Positions 1 to 9,699 of a stretch of DNA of 57,000 nucleotides are shown here, piece by piece; positions within the stretch are counted from its first letter, which is position 1; each line of letters opens with the position of its first letter. A program made the position numbers and the translations under genes. The notes under the pieces were generated by a model. The model searched no databases, was not told the DNA's origin, and was given only the letters and a program-made list of their open reading frames with translations. The stretch is from JAPLST01 sp964397565. GTDB lineage: Bacteria > Auribacterota > UBA3054 > JAPLST01. The DNA lies in contig CAYNJC010000030.1 in NCBI GenBank assembly GCA_964397565.1, positions 1-57,000 of the forward strand. Reading direction: 5' to 3'.

Positions 1-33
1 CTCACCATGTCATTTCTATTAATCATAACCCTG

Positions 34-3000
34 TCATTTTAACATTATTTTGACAGGCATGGCCAGTGGCCTATGGCGGGTGACGACCAGATAGAAGAGC
101 CCGGCCGTTACGAGGACGAGCCAGATTGTATAAAAGACGGTGAGATTCTTGGCGATGTTGATGGCCAGCGATGTGCCCGGTCCAATGGGTATGACGGTCG
201 CGTTCTGCACACAAATGGTGCCGTTCGTTTCCATGCACAAGAGCCGGACGCAGGAGCGTACCTGATTGGTATCGACGACAAATGCGTTTCGATACGTGCG
301 CGGGCGCGTCGTGACATGTTTGTAAAGTTCGGCAGTGGCAAAATCCCACTGAGCATTCATACAATCAAACAAGAGAGCGGGCGCGGCATTCGTTTCCTTG
401 CGCCATGCAGTGATGGTCATGCCATACACACAATTGCTGTAAAACGCAGCGGCAAGGGCATGGGCCTGTTCCGGTCGGACTTCCATGACCGCATTCGTGG
501 ACACGGCAAAGGTGTAACTGGGCAGATCGGTGCGCCGCGCTGTGGTATAGACACGCAGCCCCTGCTCCGGTATGCCGACGGTGAACGCAATACAGGCCAG
601 CAGCACACCGGTGTAACACGCGAACGCTTCAAGCCAGCGGGCAAGCGTCTGCCAACAGCGACTGCCGGCGGTGGCGCGGGTGCTCGTGCCGGCCGACGTC
701 ATGCGCTGCCGCAGGCGCGGCACGGCCACCAAGAGGGAGAGCGCGACAAGGGCGATGCCACCGCCGTACACAAACGCAGTCGAATGATAAAAGAAAACCA
801 CTGTGTGCGTGCCCTCGGGCACGAGGACAGCACGGAGCATGCCGTCGGCGCGCGCGATCGGCACGCGGGTGCCATCCAGCGTTGCGCGCCAGTCCGAATA
901 CCAGAAATCGCCGAGAACCAGGAGCATGGGCGCACTGGTGGCGACGCGCACGGTCACTTTGTTGGGTGTATAGTCGGTAATGGCGCACGATCCGGTGGCG
1001 TCCGGGCTCAACTCTTCAGGCCAGGAAGCCAGTGCGGGGTCATCCACCACTACCGCAATGGTCGCGGGCGTGGGCCAGGCAATGTTGGTGGCGCACATGG
1101 CTTCTGCGATGGAGGCGAGGTTGGGAAAGACCAACGCGCTGGTGGTGAGGAACACGCGACCAAGGCACTGGGTTGCCTCAAATCCATGGTTGCCTGTGAC
1201 CAGGGATGTCGGTGTGCAGAAATAGTCGTCGCGATAGTCGGCATAGCGCACATCGGCATGGCTGAAAAACCGGGCGGCATGAAAAAACCGGGGGCTGTTA
1301 ATGATGCCCGCGTCGCGCACGCCGGCGAACACGTTCCAGTCCAGCAGCGGAAACGTGGCGTATTGCGCGACAAAAGGATTCTGGGAGACCACTTGAAAGG
1401 TGTTGACCGACATGCCTGCGGCGGGAACGCGCATGGATGTCTGGGAATATGAGATGACCCTCCCGCGCGTGGTGCCCTTGGGTGGGCGCAGTGCGACCGC
1501 CTGGGTTAATGCCGCGTACGACAATTCGCTGGCGGGGACAAACTGGCGCGCCACGGCACGCATGTCCACACCCCACAGCAGAAGCACGCACAGTGGCAGC
1601 CATACCCGAAACGGGCGCCAAATGGCCAACGCCAGCAGTGCAACGGTCGCGACCATGAATATGAGCGGGATGTAGACATTCGGCAATGTCAGGCGTATAT
1701 GCGTGGTCCACTCCGGGAAAATCAGCAGTTGATTCCATTGTTCGGCATGTGCCGTGAGAAAAATGACCACGGCGACCAACAGCAGACTCGTCACACATGC
1801 GATCACCTGCCGCGCCCAGCCTTCACGCAGGGTCAGTTGGTGCAGTGTCATGCCTGCGGCGACGGCGACCGCGAAGGCAATCTGACATGTGCCACGATCT
1901 GCGTGGCGAAAACTGCCCAGTAAAGGAACATGAAATGCGAGCAGATGCACGGGCGTATATTCACCCAGTGAAAAAGCCAGCTGCAGCAACGCGGACACCC
2001 AAAAGAAGACGACCAGGCGACGTGCTGCACCACGACAGAGCACGGGCGCGATCACGCCCAAGAGCAGGGGAGAACTGCCCATATACAGCGCGATCGTCCG
2101 GTACAGATTGACGTGTTCAGTGAGTCTGGCAAACGCATACACCGGTGCGCCCCAACCATGTCCTTCAATATAGGGGTAGATAAAGCCCAGCAGTTCAGAT
2201 GGGGTGAACTGCCCCGAGCGAGCAAACCCGAGATCAAACGACGAGCGCAAGGATTGCGCGACCATGCTGGCGCTTAACAGCAACTGTGGGGCGGCGAGCG
2301 CGAAGCCACACCCGACTCCCCCACAAACCAGCGCCATGCATGCCAGCCTGTGCCGGTGCAGCGCCCATAGTCTCCATAGCGTATATGCGGCAGCATATAC
2401 ACCTGAATACACACACACTTCAACATGCCCGTCGATAATTTGCAGCCAGACAATCAGGCTGAGCGCCACGACATAGCGCCACTGCCGCGTCTGGCACAGG
2501 CGCTCCAAAGCCCAGAACAACCAGGGCAAATACATGGCGGCAAAGACGACGGTCACGATCTCTTTCTGCGAAATCATCGGACCGGAGAGCATATACACGG
2601 CGCCCGCCACCAAGGCCGGCATGGTGCGCACGCGCCATGCGCGCAAGAAGAGCCAGACCCCCACGCCCGCCAGCGCATAATGCAGCCCCATCATGATGTT
2701 GAACATCACCCCGGCGTTGCCGAGCATGAAGAGCAGGTTGAACGGGCTCAACGCGCCGCTCTGAATGTCCGCCAGCAAGGGCACACCCAGCATCTGGGCG
2801 GGATCCCAGAACGGCAGTTGCTGGTAGGCATGCAGTGCATACGCGCCAAACATGCGGTACGGCAGAAACTGATAGATCGTATCGTAATTAGCCGCCACAC
2901 CCTGCCGCAGACCTTCCCAGAAGAAAACACAAAACAGCACGGCGTAGACAGCAAGCACCATCAGCACCGGCACCAAGGTGGAGCCCTTTATGAAACGCTG

Positions 3001-3057
3001 GAAAAGCCGCATGGGTTGCACGATGTTAAGGTGACGTGCTGTGTTCGAGTCGCACAT
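34..3057 (-). CDS. YfhO-like multi-pass membrane protein
   Basis: A 1007-residue protein of the bacterial YfhO type (GT-C-like membrane proteins thought to transfer sugars from lipid carriers). The N-terminal half is a series of hydrophobic helices starting about residue 27. A soluble, probably periplasmic, domain of about 250 residues follows, then helices near 775, 815 and 985. An acidic, aromatic first loop (NYDTIYQFLPYR) is typical of the family. The start at 3057 overlaps the upstream gene by 32 bases and is preceded by AGGTGG. An ATG at 3012 is the alternative. It is the last gene of the O-acetylation unit, so a role in decorating an exported glycan is inferred. The C-terminal extension with two extra helices is longer than usual. 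Substrate unknown. Confidence 0.75.
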   Translation of the reverse strand: MCDSNTARHLNIVQPMRLFQRFIKGSTLVPVLMVLAVYAVLFCVFFWEGLRQGVAANYDTIYQFLPYRMFGAYALHAYQQLPFWDPAQMLGVPLLADIQSGALSPFNLLFMLGNAGVMFNIMMGLHYALAGVGVWLFLRAWRVRTMPALVAGAVYMLSGPMISQKEIVTVVFAAMYLPWLFWALERLCQTRQWRYVVALSLIVWLQIIDGHVEVCVYSGVYAAAYTLWRLWALHRHRLACMALVCGGVGCGFALAAPQLLLSASMVAQSLRSSFDLGFARSGQFTPSELLGFIYPYIEGHGWGAPVYAFARLTEHVNLYRTIALYMGSSPLLLGVIAPVLCRGAARRLVVFFWVSALLQLAFSLGEYTPVHLLAFHVPLLGSFRHADRGTCQIAFAVAVAAGMTLHQLTLREGWARQVIACVTSLLLVAVVIFLTAHAEQWNQLLIFPEWTTHIRLTLPNVYIPLIFMVATVALLALAIWRPFRVWLPLCVLLLWGVDMRAVARQFVPASELSYAALTQAVALRPPKGTTRGRVISYSQTSMRVPAAGMSVNTFQVVSQNPFVAQYATFPLLDWNVFAGVRDAGIINSPRFFHAARFFSHADVRYADYRDDYFCTPTSLVTGNHGFEATQCLGRVFLTTSALVFPNLASIAEAMCATNIAWPTPATIAVVVDDPALASWPEELSPDATGSCAITDYTPNKVTVRVATSAPMLLVLGDFWYSDWRATLDGTRVPIARADGMLRAVLVPEGTHTVVFFYHSTAFVYGGGIALVALSLLVAVPRLRQRMTSAGTSTRATAGSRCWQTLARWLEAFACYTGVLLACIAFTVGIPEQGLRVYTTARRTDLPSYTFAVSTNAVMEVRPEQAHALAAAFYSNCVYGMTITAWRKETNAAPALLFDCMNAQWDFATAELYKHVTTRPRTYRNAFVVDTNQVRSCVRLLCMETNGTICVQNATVIPIGPGTSLAINIAKNLTVFYTIWLVLVTAGLFYLVVTRHRPLAMPVKIMLK

Positions 3058-4633
3058 AATCCACCTGCACTTCGCTCTGGCAGTAGGAGACCACCCGCAG
3101 CAAGACGGACTGGGGTGCTCTGGCCGAATTAAAGGTTTTCGAGAACGTTTGCCACTCGTCCAGCAGCTCGCGCGCGGGAATGTTCAATTCCTGCTCATCC
3201 CGGTCGTAGGTGTTCATGGCAAACAAATCCACAAACAGGAAACCGCGATCGGACGCGCCAACTCTGCGGACGCGCAGCGAGAGACGATACGAACAGTCCT
3301 GCGCGACATCGTTGAGCACACGGCACGCGCTTTCATAGGCTGCGCCGGCCGGGCGCAGCACCAGGACGCCATTCGAGATGGCGGCGCCGGCGGAGAGCAC
3401 CCATGTCGAGGTCGCGGCCTGCTCGAACGTCTCAACAATGGTGTCCGGCGTAATCTGCTCGTCCGGCAATGGCGCGATCTTGCTGTCGTCGAACAGCTGC
3501 ACACTGACGGGGTTGTCCGCAAAGAGTCGGTCAAGCAGACGCTCGGCCGCCTGCATAATGACGACCTGTGGTTTCTCACGCAGGATAATGTTGGGATGCA
3601 GGGCATAATCCCAGACATACGTGCTGCGCGCGAAATAATCGGACAAGAAGGGCTCGAGTGCGTCGCAGAATGAATCGCGAAAGAACACTGCGCGCGGCGC
3701 ATTGGTCAAGGCCGTGACGCGGGTGAACGGTGTGCGCGTACTGGGATTGACCGCGACCGTGCCGGGTGCGGCGTGTGCAGCGGGCCCGCCGCGGCGCGCC
3801 GCACGCACCTCGCGGCCAGGAAAGACATCGTACATGCCCAGCATGCCGGCCAACTCGCCGGCATAGCCTTGCACGGGTGTGATGGTGTAGTCCGCCATGT
3901 CACACACCGGCATGGCAGGGAAGTCCTGCCGGAGACGCGTCACGATCGCGCGACAGGCGACCAGCGCGCCATATTCAGTCCAGTGCGTGTCGGTGGGGCG
4001 ATAGATTTCATACTGGCGTTTGGCCGCGCGCAGCGCGGGCCGCAGATCAATCACGCGGACGTACGCGTTGCTCTGCAGCGCGACATACACTTGATCCATG
4101 CGCGACTGCGGGCCGACCGGGCGGATCGTGTACGGCAGGTACTCCTTATACAGCGTGTGCTTGTTCGGCGCAATGACCAGATAGAACGCGCTGCCGTGCG
4201 CCTGCAACCAACGACCGCGCTCGGTCATCACCGCCACGATCCTGGCAAGTTGATTGGACGAATACGGTTGGGCGTTGCGCGCGTCGGCCAGGACGCTATC
4301 GCCGGTGAAGAACAGCCAGCCGTACCGGCCAATGAGCACCTTCGCCACCAGACTGCCTGGCAGCCAGCGCGCGTGCAGCAGACCGTAGCCGCGCACCAAC
4401 TGATTGCGATAGGGGAAGTGGTCGTTAAAAAAGGCCTCGTACTGCGCCGGCAACGCGCGCAGCGCCGCCGGTGACCACGACCAGTGCGGCAGCGGCGCCA
4501 GCGTGCGTTGCTCGCGCAACGCCAGCGCCGGCGTATAGCCCGCCCACCAACACGCCAACGGCAGCGTGATGGCGCTCACAAACGCGACGGTCTGCAGCAG
4601 ATCAAACGGGGTGTGTAGCCAGCGCCGTTCCAT
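3026..4633 (-). CDS. AlgX/AlgJ-like polysaccharide O-acetyltransferase
   Basis: A 535-residue protein with one N-terminal membrane segment (about 13-33) and a periplasmic SGNH-hydrolase-like domain of the AlgX/AlgJ/DHHW group. Family hallmarks are visible: FNDHFPYRN near 69-77, the Asp-x-His pair in TDTHW (D215, H217), and the nucleophile context FRDSF (S321). Known relatives take acetyl groups delivered across the membrane by an MBOAT protein and place them on the exported polysaccharide. The MBOAT gene lies 6 bases upstream, which supports that pairing. Residues after about 400 form an additional beta-rich region that could bind carbohydrate (inference). The polymer acetylated cannot be told from sequence; no alginate synthesis genes are present. 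Confidence 0.8.
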   Translation of the reverse strand: MERRWLHTPFDLLQTVAFVSAITLPLACWWAGYTPALALREQRTLAPLPHWSWSPAALRALPAQYEAFFNDHFPYRNQLVRGYGLLHARWLPGSLVAKVLIGRYGWLFFTGDSVLADARNAQPYSSNQLARIVAVMTERGRWLQAHGSAFYLVIAPNKHTLYKEYLPYTIRPVGPQSRMDQVYVALQSNAYVRVIDLRPALRAAKRQYEIYRPTDTHWTEYGALVACRAIVTRLRQDFPAMPVCDMADYTITPVQGYAGELAGMLGMYDVFPGREVRAARRGGPAAHAAPGTVAVNPSTRTPFTRVTALTNAPRAVFFRDSFCDALEPFLSDYFARSTYVWDYALHPNIILREKPQVVIMQAAERLLDRLFADNPVSVQLFDDSKIAPLPDEQITPDTIVETFEQAATSTWVLSAGAAISNGVLVLRPAGAAYESACRVLNDVAQDCSYRLSLRVRRVGASDRGFLFVDLFAMNTYDRDEQELNIPARELLDEWQTFSKTFNSARAPQSVLLRVVSYCQSEVQVDYVRLEHSTSP

Positions 4634-4639
4634 GCCAGA

Positions 4640-6094
4640 TCAGAAGCGAAAATAGATGAAAGGATTGTAGGTGCCGCTGGCCAGCGCCATGGCGCACCAC
4701 GCAAACAGCACTGCCAAGTAGGCCGTGCTGAGGCACGCCAAACCCGCATCGCCCAGGGCGTTGGCAAAGCCCGGCCGGCGCCAGCTTGCCAGGAGCCTTT
4801 GTGCGGCAGGCAGCACCGGCATGGAGCCCAGCGCGCCGCAGCCCAGCGCCGCCAGCACATCCGGCGTCATATAGTAACGTGCCTGGGTCAATCCGTGCGT
4901 GGCGGCGCCGCCACCAAAAAGGACGGACACAAACGCGCCAGCATAGCTCAAGGTCGTGGCGCGAAACAAACACCAGCCGATCAGCACAACCAGCAGGACA
5001 TAGCAGTGGCGCAGGGGCGCCCACAAGGCATCCAGCACGCGGCCAACACGCGTGCGTTCAATGACGAGGAACACGCCGTGATACAGGCCCCAGACCACGA
5101 ACGTCCAGCTTGCGCCATGCCACAAGCCGCACAGAAAAAAAACGATCAGCAGATTGAGATAGGTGCGGGCCGCACCGCGCTGGTTACCGCCGAGGGGGAT
5201 GTAGAGGTAGTCGCGAAACCAGGTCGACAGCGAAATGTGCCAGCGCCGCCAGAATTCCCGGATCGAGCTGGCGATATAGGGATACTGGAAATTTTCGAGA
5301 AAGGTGAAACCGAACATGTGCCCCAAGCCGATCGCCATGTCGGAATAGCCCGAGAAATCGAAATAAATCTGCAACGCGTAACAGAGCAGGCCGAGCCAGC
5401 TCTCACCCCAGGCCAGCGCCACCACGGGTGTGGCAAAGACCTGGTCCGCCACGCCGGCCAGCGTGTTGGCGATGATTACTTTCTTGGCCAAACCGATAAT
5501 GAAGCGCTGCACACCGCCGGCCACGCTGGGCAACGTGACGCGGCGATACACGATTTGCCGGGCGATGTCATGATAGCGCACAATCGGCCCGGCAATCAAC
5601 TGTGGAAACAGGGCGATGTAGAGCGCGATATGCAGTGGATTGCGCTGCACCGGTGTTTCGCGGCGATAGACATCAATGACATACGACATGGCCTGAAACG
5701 TAAAGAACGAAATGCCGATCGGCAGGGGAATGTGCACCCATGGCATGCTGTGCAGGCCGCATGAATGCAGCACGCCATTGAGGTTGTCGATGACGAAGTT
5801 TGCATACTTGCAGACGACCAGCACTGCGACGTTAAACACGACCGCGCCGGTCAGCGCCACCTGGCGAGCGCGTGCGCTCTGCGCGCGGCCCAACCACAAC
5901 CCAAAGGCATAATTGCAGACAATCGAGGCCAGCATGACCAGCATGAAGACTGGTTCGCCCCAGGCGTAGAACAGCAAGCTGAACAGCAGCAGAATGAGAT
6001 TTGAGAGCAATGCGCTGACGGGCCGGATGAGGTAGTACGCCACCAGCACAAGTGGGAGAAAAAGGAACAGGAAAATGGGGGAGCTAAAAACCAT
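4640..6094 (-). CDS. MBOAT O-acyltransferase (AlgI-like)
   Basis: A 484-residue polytopic membrane protein of the AlgI branch of membrane-bound O-acyltransferases. It shows the family blocks YFDFSGYSDMAIGLG (244-258), FWRRWHISLSTWFRDY (281-296) and the catalytic-histidine motif LWHGASW (H326). The family moves acyl groups from cytoplasmic donors through the membrane to a periplasmic transferase, here most likely the downstream AlgX-like protein. It is the first gene of a three-gene unit. A strong promoter ends only 8 bases before the ATG, and no Shine-Dalgarno sequence is visible, so the mRNA may be leaderless. Confidence 0.9.
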   Translation of the reverse strand: MVFSSPIFLFLFLPLVLVAYYLIRPVSALLSNLILLLFSLLFYAWGEPVFMLVMLASIVCNYAFGLWLGRAQSARARQVALTGAVVFNVAVLVVCKYANFVIDNLNGVLHSCGLHSMPWVHIPLPIGISFFTFQAMSYVIDVYRRETPVQRNPLHIALYIALFPQLIAGPIVRYHDIARQIVYRRVTLPSVAGGVQRFIIGLAKKVIIANTLAGVADQVFATPVVALAWGESWLGLLCYALQIYFDFSGYSDMAIGLGHMFGFTFLENFQYPYIASSIREFWRRWHISLSTWFRDYLYIPLGGNQRGAARTYLNLLIVFFLCGLWHGASWTFVVWGLYHGVFLVIERTRVGRVLDALWAPLRHCYVLLVVLIGWCLFRATTLSYAGAFVSVLFGGGAATHGLTQARYYMTPDVLAALGCGALGSMPVLPAAQRLLASWRRPGFANALGDAGLACLSTAYLAVLFAWCAMALASGTYNPFIYFRF

Positions 6095-6102
6095 GGCAGA
6101 CG

Positions 6103-6131
6103 ACTATAGCAAAGGTTTCCCGTAGCGTCAA
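6103..6131 (-). promoter_or_regulatory. Sigma70-type promoter of the MBOAT unit
   Basis: On the minus strand: TTGACG (6126-6131), a 17-base spacer, then TATAGT (6103-6108) preceded by an extended -10 TGC. The predicted transcription start, about 6096, is 2 bases before the ATG at 6094. The 192-base gap between the MBOAT gene and the upstream cluster therefore holds a start for a separate unit. A 6-bp inverted repeat (ACCGGG/CCCGGT, 6172-6185) lacks a T-run and is not a convincing terminator. Confidence 0.65.
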
Positions 6132-6286
6132 GCATGGAGCAGATTCCGGATGTCGCGCTGCGGCATGTGGCACCGGGTTCCCGGTTGCACACACGACGGC
6201 CACGCCGCGGCGGGATCGCCACACGATACCCGTGCCACGCGTGCAGGCAGCACTCACAAGCTCGTTGGGCATAATGACCGGCAAGC

Positions 6287-8539
6287 CTAATCTTGCGGTG
6301 TTGTTACGCCGGGGTGGGGCGGACCGTTGGTGCGAATGATGTTCGGCGCGCCGTTCATCATGAACTGCAAGTACACATGCCATGGCGCGACGCGATAGGC
6401 GTGCCAGCCCTGGAGCGCCAGAGCGGGGATGTCATTGTCGCGCAGCAGCAGCGTCGTGCGTTGGAGCAAGGCTCGCGGGGGCGTATTGCTGACGAGCCAC
6501 TGTTGCCCGTGTGCGCCGGAGAACTTGACCATGATCCGCGGGTGCGCCAGCACTTTGTCCAACATAATTTCGCTCAGCGGGTCGCCGTCAAAGGTGGATG
6601 CAACCAGATGATGCGGATCAAACGCGCTCAGCACATAGGCATCCCAAAAGTTCGCGATCAGCGGCACGACCCCGCCGTACTGCGGCGCATAGCGCAAGAG
6701 CTCCTGCGCCCGGCGGTATTCCTCGGACACGACCCGTGGGCGCACGCGCAGGCTGCCATAGCTCGCCACCAGACCCAGGCACAGCGCCGCGCATACCACG
6801 GTGCGCAGGCGCAGCGTGTCAATCAGCACTTGCGCACAGAAGCTGATCGCGCAGCAATAGAGCAGCAGGGCGGGGATCAGATAGCGGATGGGGTACGGAT
6901 TGATCTGCACCCATTTATTGGCGGCGAGCAGGACCAGATAGACACTGGCGCTGACGCTTAGCAGACAGGCCGCGCGCCATTCCGGCAGGGGCATGCACCG
7001 AGTCGGGCGCGTCATCAGCCAGCCACGTGTCCACCACCACCGCAGCAGACAGGGCAGTGGGATGATGGCGCCGATCAGCACCACCGCCAACTCAGTCAGA
7101 TTGTCATGCCAGAGCAAGGCCAGATACGTCCGCATGGTCGGCAGCCAGGCCGACCACTCGGTATGCAAGGGCGATTGCGCGCGCTGGTGAACAGCATGAT
7201 CATACCATTCACGCAGCCAGCACGTCGCGCCGAACACCAGCAGCAAGACGGCGCCGACCCAGAGCCATTGCTTCCAGAACCGGCGCACATACGAGATATA
7301 TATGATCAGTAAAACGCCATACCACACGCCCAGGATGACAATATTCCCCGGACTTTGGATCATGGCCGCCACACCGCATGCAGCCACGACAACCAGCCAG
7401 CGCCACCAGTGCCGCGGCGCATCCACCAGTTTCATCAAGGCCGCGAAGGCGGCCATCACCAGCAGCGTGGGAGCGGGTCCCACCGTGTAAATCCAAAAAC
7501 CAAACGATGCGGGTTGTTCCGCAAAAGGCCGGCATTTGACGCACCAGATGAGAACCACCGGCGCAAGAAGCAGGAAGGTGCGCGTGCGCCGCCCAAGCCA
7601 TGCAACCCCGATAAACAGGCAGAGCGCCGTTTGCACGCGCAGCGCCGTGAGATGCGAAACATAGCGCTTCAGATCGCACCACTCCAGCAACACCTGCGGC
7701 ACAAAGATGAACAGCGCACCCGACCGATCCGTCCACCACTTGACCAGACCGTCGCGCCACCAGCGGTGATACGCGACTTCGAGCACGTTCCACCCCATGT
7801 CCGAATTAACAAAGGCGCGCTGCGGATGATAGTAGCAGGTAAAGCTGGCAACCACGACAACCAGGAGCACACCTCCCAACAGGTGCAGCCACCATGGATC
7901 GCGTACGTGCGGGTCCCGCGGACACAGCGGCGACGACGGCGCCAGGCGGATGCGCCACGCCGTGAGCACGACAGCCACGACGCCCAGCAACGTCAGCGTG
8001 ACTCTGACGCGATGCCGCGCGGCACAGCTCAGTGCGCGGCGCCAGCGTGGCACGGCCCGCAGGGATAAGTTGACCTGGACGGTGCCATCCATCACATTAT
8101 GGCTGATGCACACCGTTAGCGACGTGCTCAGGGACGGGATGGCAATGGTTTTGCATATGTTGACGTTGCTGAGCGCGGCGCTGGCGGCCAGACACACGGT
8201 GTTGTCGGGCGACGGGGGAGCTTGTCCGTGCGCGACACTCACCACGATGATGCTGTTGCTGAGCGCGGCGGTATTCGAGACCGCATCCAACCGCGCGATG
8301 CCTTCCAGCTCAAAGAGTGGGTAGCGTGACAGCACCACGTCCGTTGCGGCAACGCAGGCGGTGCGCCCGTTGTCGGCGTAGAATTCTATCTCCCAGGTGG
8401 CGTCTGCCAGCAGATCGGGGTTGAGCAGCATGCCGGCCCGGTGTCCCAGCGCGGCGCCGAACCACGCGCCGGCCAGGAGCGCCCCCACCACACTCAGGCA
8501 ACCAATCCAGACAAGCAGGCGCACACGCGGCATGCTCAT
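6287..8539 (-). CDS. Large multi-pass membrane protein, possible GT-C glycosyltransferase
   Basis: A 750-residue protein I do not recognise at family level. An N-terminal membrane segment (about 7-27) is followed by a roughly 100-residue domain rich in Ser, Asn and Thr. At least ten hydrophobic helices follow from about residue 140 onward. A loop with NSDMGWN between helices resembles the acidic first external loop of GT-C glycosyltransferases, but no diagnostic motif is certain. The start at 8539 is set by an ATGA overlap with the stop of the aminotransferase gene; longer in-frame extensions run into that gene. It is last in the long operon, which suggests a late membrane step in glycan assembly (inference). 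Confidence 0.6.
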   Translation of the reverse strand: MSMPRVRLLVWIGCLSVVGALLAGAWFGAALGHRAGMLLNPDLLADATWEIEFYADNGRTACVAATDVVLSRYPLFELEGIARLDAVSNTAALSNSIIVVSVAHGQAPPSPDNTVCLAASAALSNVNICKTIAIPSLSTSLTVCISHNVMDGTVQVNLSLRAVPRWRRALSCAARHRVRVTLTLLGVVAVVLTAWRIRLAPSSPLCPRDPHVRDPWWLHLLGGVLLVVVVASFTCYYHPQRAFVNSDMGWNVLEVAYHRWWRDGLVKWWTDRSGALFIFVPQVLLEWCDLKRYVSHLTALRVQTALCLFIGVAWLGRRTRTFLLLAPVVLIWCVKCRPFAEQPASFGFWIYTVGPAPTLLVMAAFAALMKLVDAPRHWWRWLVVVAACGVAAMIQSPGNIVILGVWYGVLLIIYISYVRRFWKQWLWVGAVLLLVFGATCWLREWYDHAVHQRAQSPLHTEWSAWLPTMRTYLALLWHDNLTELAVVLIGAIIPLPCLLRWWWTRGWLMTRPTRCMPLPEWRAACLLSVSASVYLVLLAANKWVQINPYPIRYLIPALLLYCCAISFCAQVLIDTLRLRTVVCAALCLGLVASYGSLRVRPRVVSEEYRRAQELLRYAPQYGGVVPLIANFWDAYVLSAFDPHHLVASTFDGDPLSEIMLDKVLAHPRIMVKFSGAHGQQWLVSNTPPRALLQRTTLLLRDNDIPALALQGWHAYRVAPWHVYLQFMMNGAPNIIRTNGPPHPGVTTPQD

Positions 8540-9699
8540 TGCTGCGCCTGGGTGTGCGGTTGAACACCGGCGACGATCTGCCGCGCGATATCCGGCACAT
8601 GCGGTTCGAGACCCAGCCAGAGCGGCAGGCGCAGCAGGCCATCCGCAGCCATGGCTGTGACGCGCAGCTCGCCGGCGACGCGCCCATAGCGTCTGCCCGC
8701 CGGTGATGCATGCAGTGGCACATAATGAAACACGGCCGCGATGTTGTGGGCGTGCAGGTGTGCGATCAACTGCGTGCGTTCCTGGACGCCGCTGAGGACG
8801 ACATAAAACATGTGGGCATTGTGCTGGCACGCCGCGGGAATCACCGGGCGGCGCAGTGCGCGGCACGACTCACAGGGCGCGAGCGCGTCATAATACGCAC
8901 GCCAGATTGCGGTGCGGCGCGCCGTCAATTCCTCGGCGCATTCCAGTTGGGCCCATAAGAAGGCGGCAATAAGTTCGCCCGGGAGATAGGAGGAGCCAAG
9001 GTCCACCCAGGTATACTTATCCACCTCGCCACGAAAGAACTTGCTGCGGTTGGTGCCTTTTTCGCGGATGATCTCAGCGCGCTCGATGAAGCGCGCGTCG
9101 TTGATCAACAAGGCCCCGCCTTCGCCGGAAATGACGTTTTTGGTTTCGTGAAAACTGAGGCAGCCGAGATGGCCGATCGAGCCGAGCGCGCGGCCCTTGT
9201 AGGCCGCCATGATGCCTTGGGCGGCATCCTCAATCACCAACAAATGATAGGCGTTCGCAATCGCCATGATGGTGTCCATTTCACAGGCCACCCCGGCATA
9301 GTGCACCGGCACAATCGCCTTGGTGCGCGGCGTGATGGCCGCTTCAAGCAAGGTTTCGTCAATGTTGAACGTATCCGGCCGCACATCCACAAAGACGGGC
9401 ACGCCGCCGCGCAGCACAAAGGCATTCGCCGTCGAAACAAAGGTGTAGGACGGCATGATAATCTCATCACCGGGTTGAATATCGGCGAGGAGCGCGGCCA
9501 TTTCCAGTGCGGCGGTGCAAGAATGAGTCAGCAGTGCTTTCGTGCAACCGGTCCGTTGCTCCAGCCAGGCATTGCACTGCCGGGTGAAGTGCCCGTCGCC
9601 GGCCAGCCGGCCGGCGTCGTGCGCACGTTGAATGTACGTCAACTCGCGGCCGGTCAGATACGGTTTGTTGAAGGGGATGCGTGGCATGGGCCCGGTCAT
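8536..9699 (-). CDS. wecE: dTDP-4-amino-4,6-dideoxygalactose transaminase (WecE/RffA)
   Basis: A 387-residue PLP-dependent DegT/DnrJ/EryC1/StrS aminotransferase that closely resembles E. coli WecE over its whole length. Shared blocks include GDEIIMPSYTFVSTANAFVL, VHYAGVACEMDTIM and REKGTNRS. The PLP lysine is K187 in SFHETKN. WecE aminates dTDP-4-keto-6-deoxyglucose to dTDP-4-amino-4,6-dideoxygalactose (Fuc4N). The start at 9699 forms an ATGA overlap with the upstream stop. No rmlA/rmlB and no WecD-type acetyltransferase are in the window. The free 4-amino group may therefore be acylated by another enzyme, perhaps the nearby ATP-grasp protein. Confidence 0.9.
   Translation of the reverse strand: MTGPMPRIPFNKPYLTGRELTYIQRAHDAGRLAGDGHFTRQCNAWLEQRTGCTKALLTHSCTAALEMAALLADIQPGDEIIMPSYTFVSTANAFVLRGGVPVFVDVRPDTFNIDETLLEAAITPRTKAIVPVHYAGVACEMDTIMAIANAYHLLVIEDAAQGIMAAYKGRALGSIGHLGCLSFHETKNVISGEGGALLINDARFIERAEIIREKGTNRSKFFRGEVDKYTWVDLGSSYLPGELIAAFLWAQLECAEELTARRTAIWRAYYDALAPCESCRALRRPVIPAACQHNAHMFYVVLSGVQERTQLIAHLHAHNIAAVFHYVPLHASPAGRRYGRVAGELRVTAMAADGLLRLPLWLGLEPHVPDIARQIVAGVQPHTQAQQ

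Noticed and set aside
73..1452. A 459-codon plus-strand ORF
   Set aside because: It is antisense to the YfhO-like gene, rich in Arg, Gly and His as GC-rich shadows are, and has no recognisable domain.
6172..6185. Inverted repeat as terminator of the long operon
   Set aside because: The stem is only 6 bp with a 2-base loop and no T-run follows on the minus strand.
8540..8866. N-terminal extension of the large membrane protein to 8866
   Set aside because: It would overlap wecE by over 300 bases and encodes low-complexity Arg/Ala/Pro sequence; the ATG at 8539 is in an ATGA junction.
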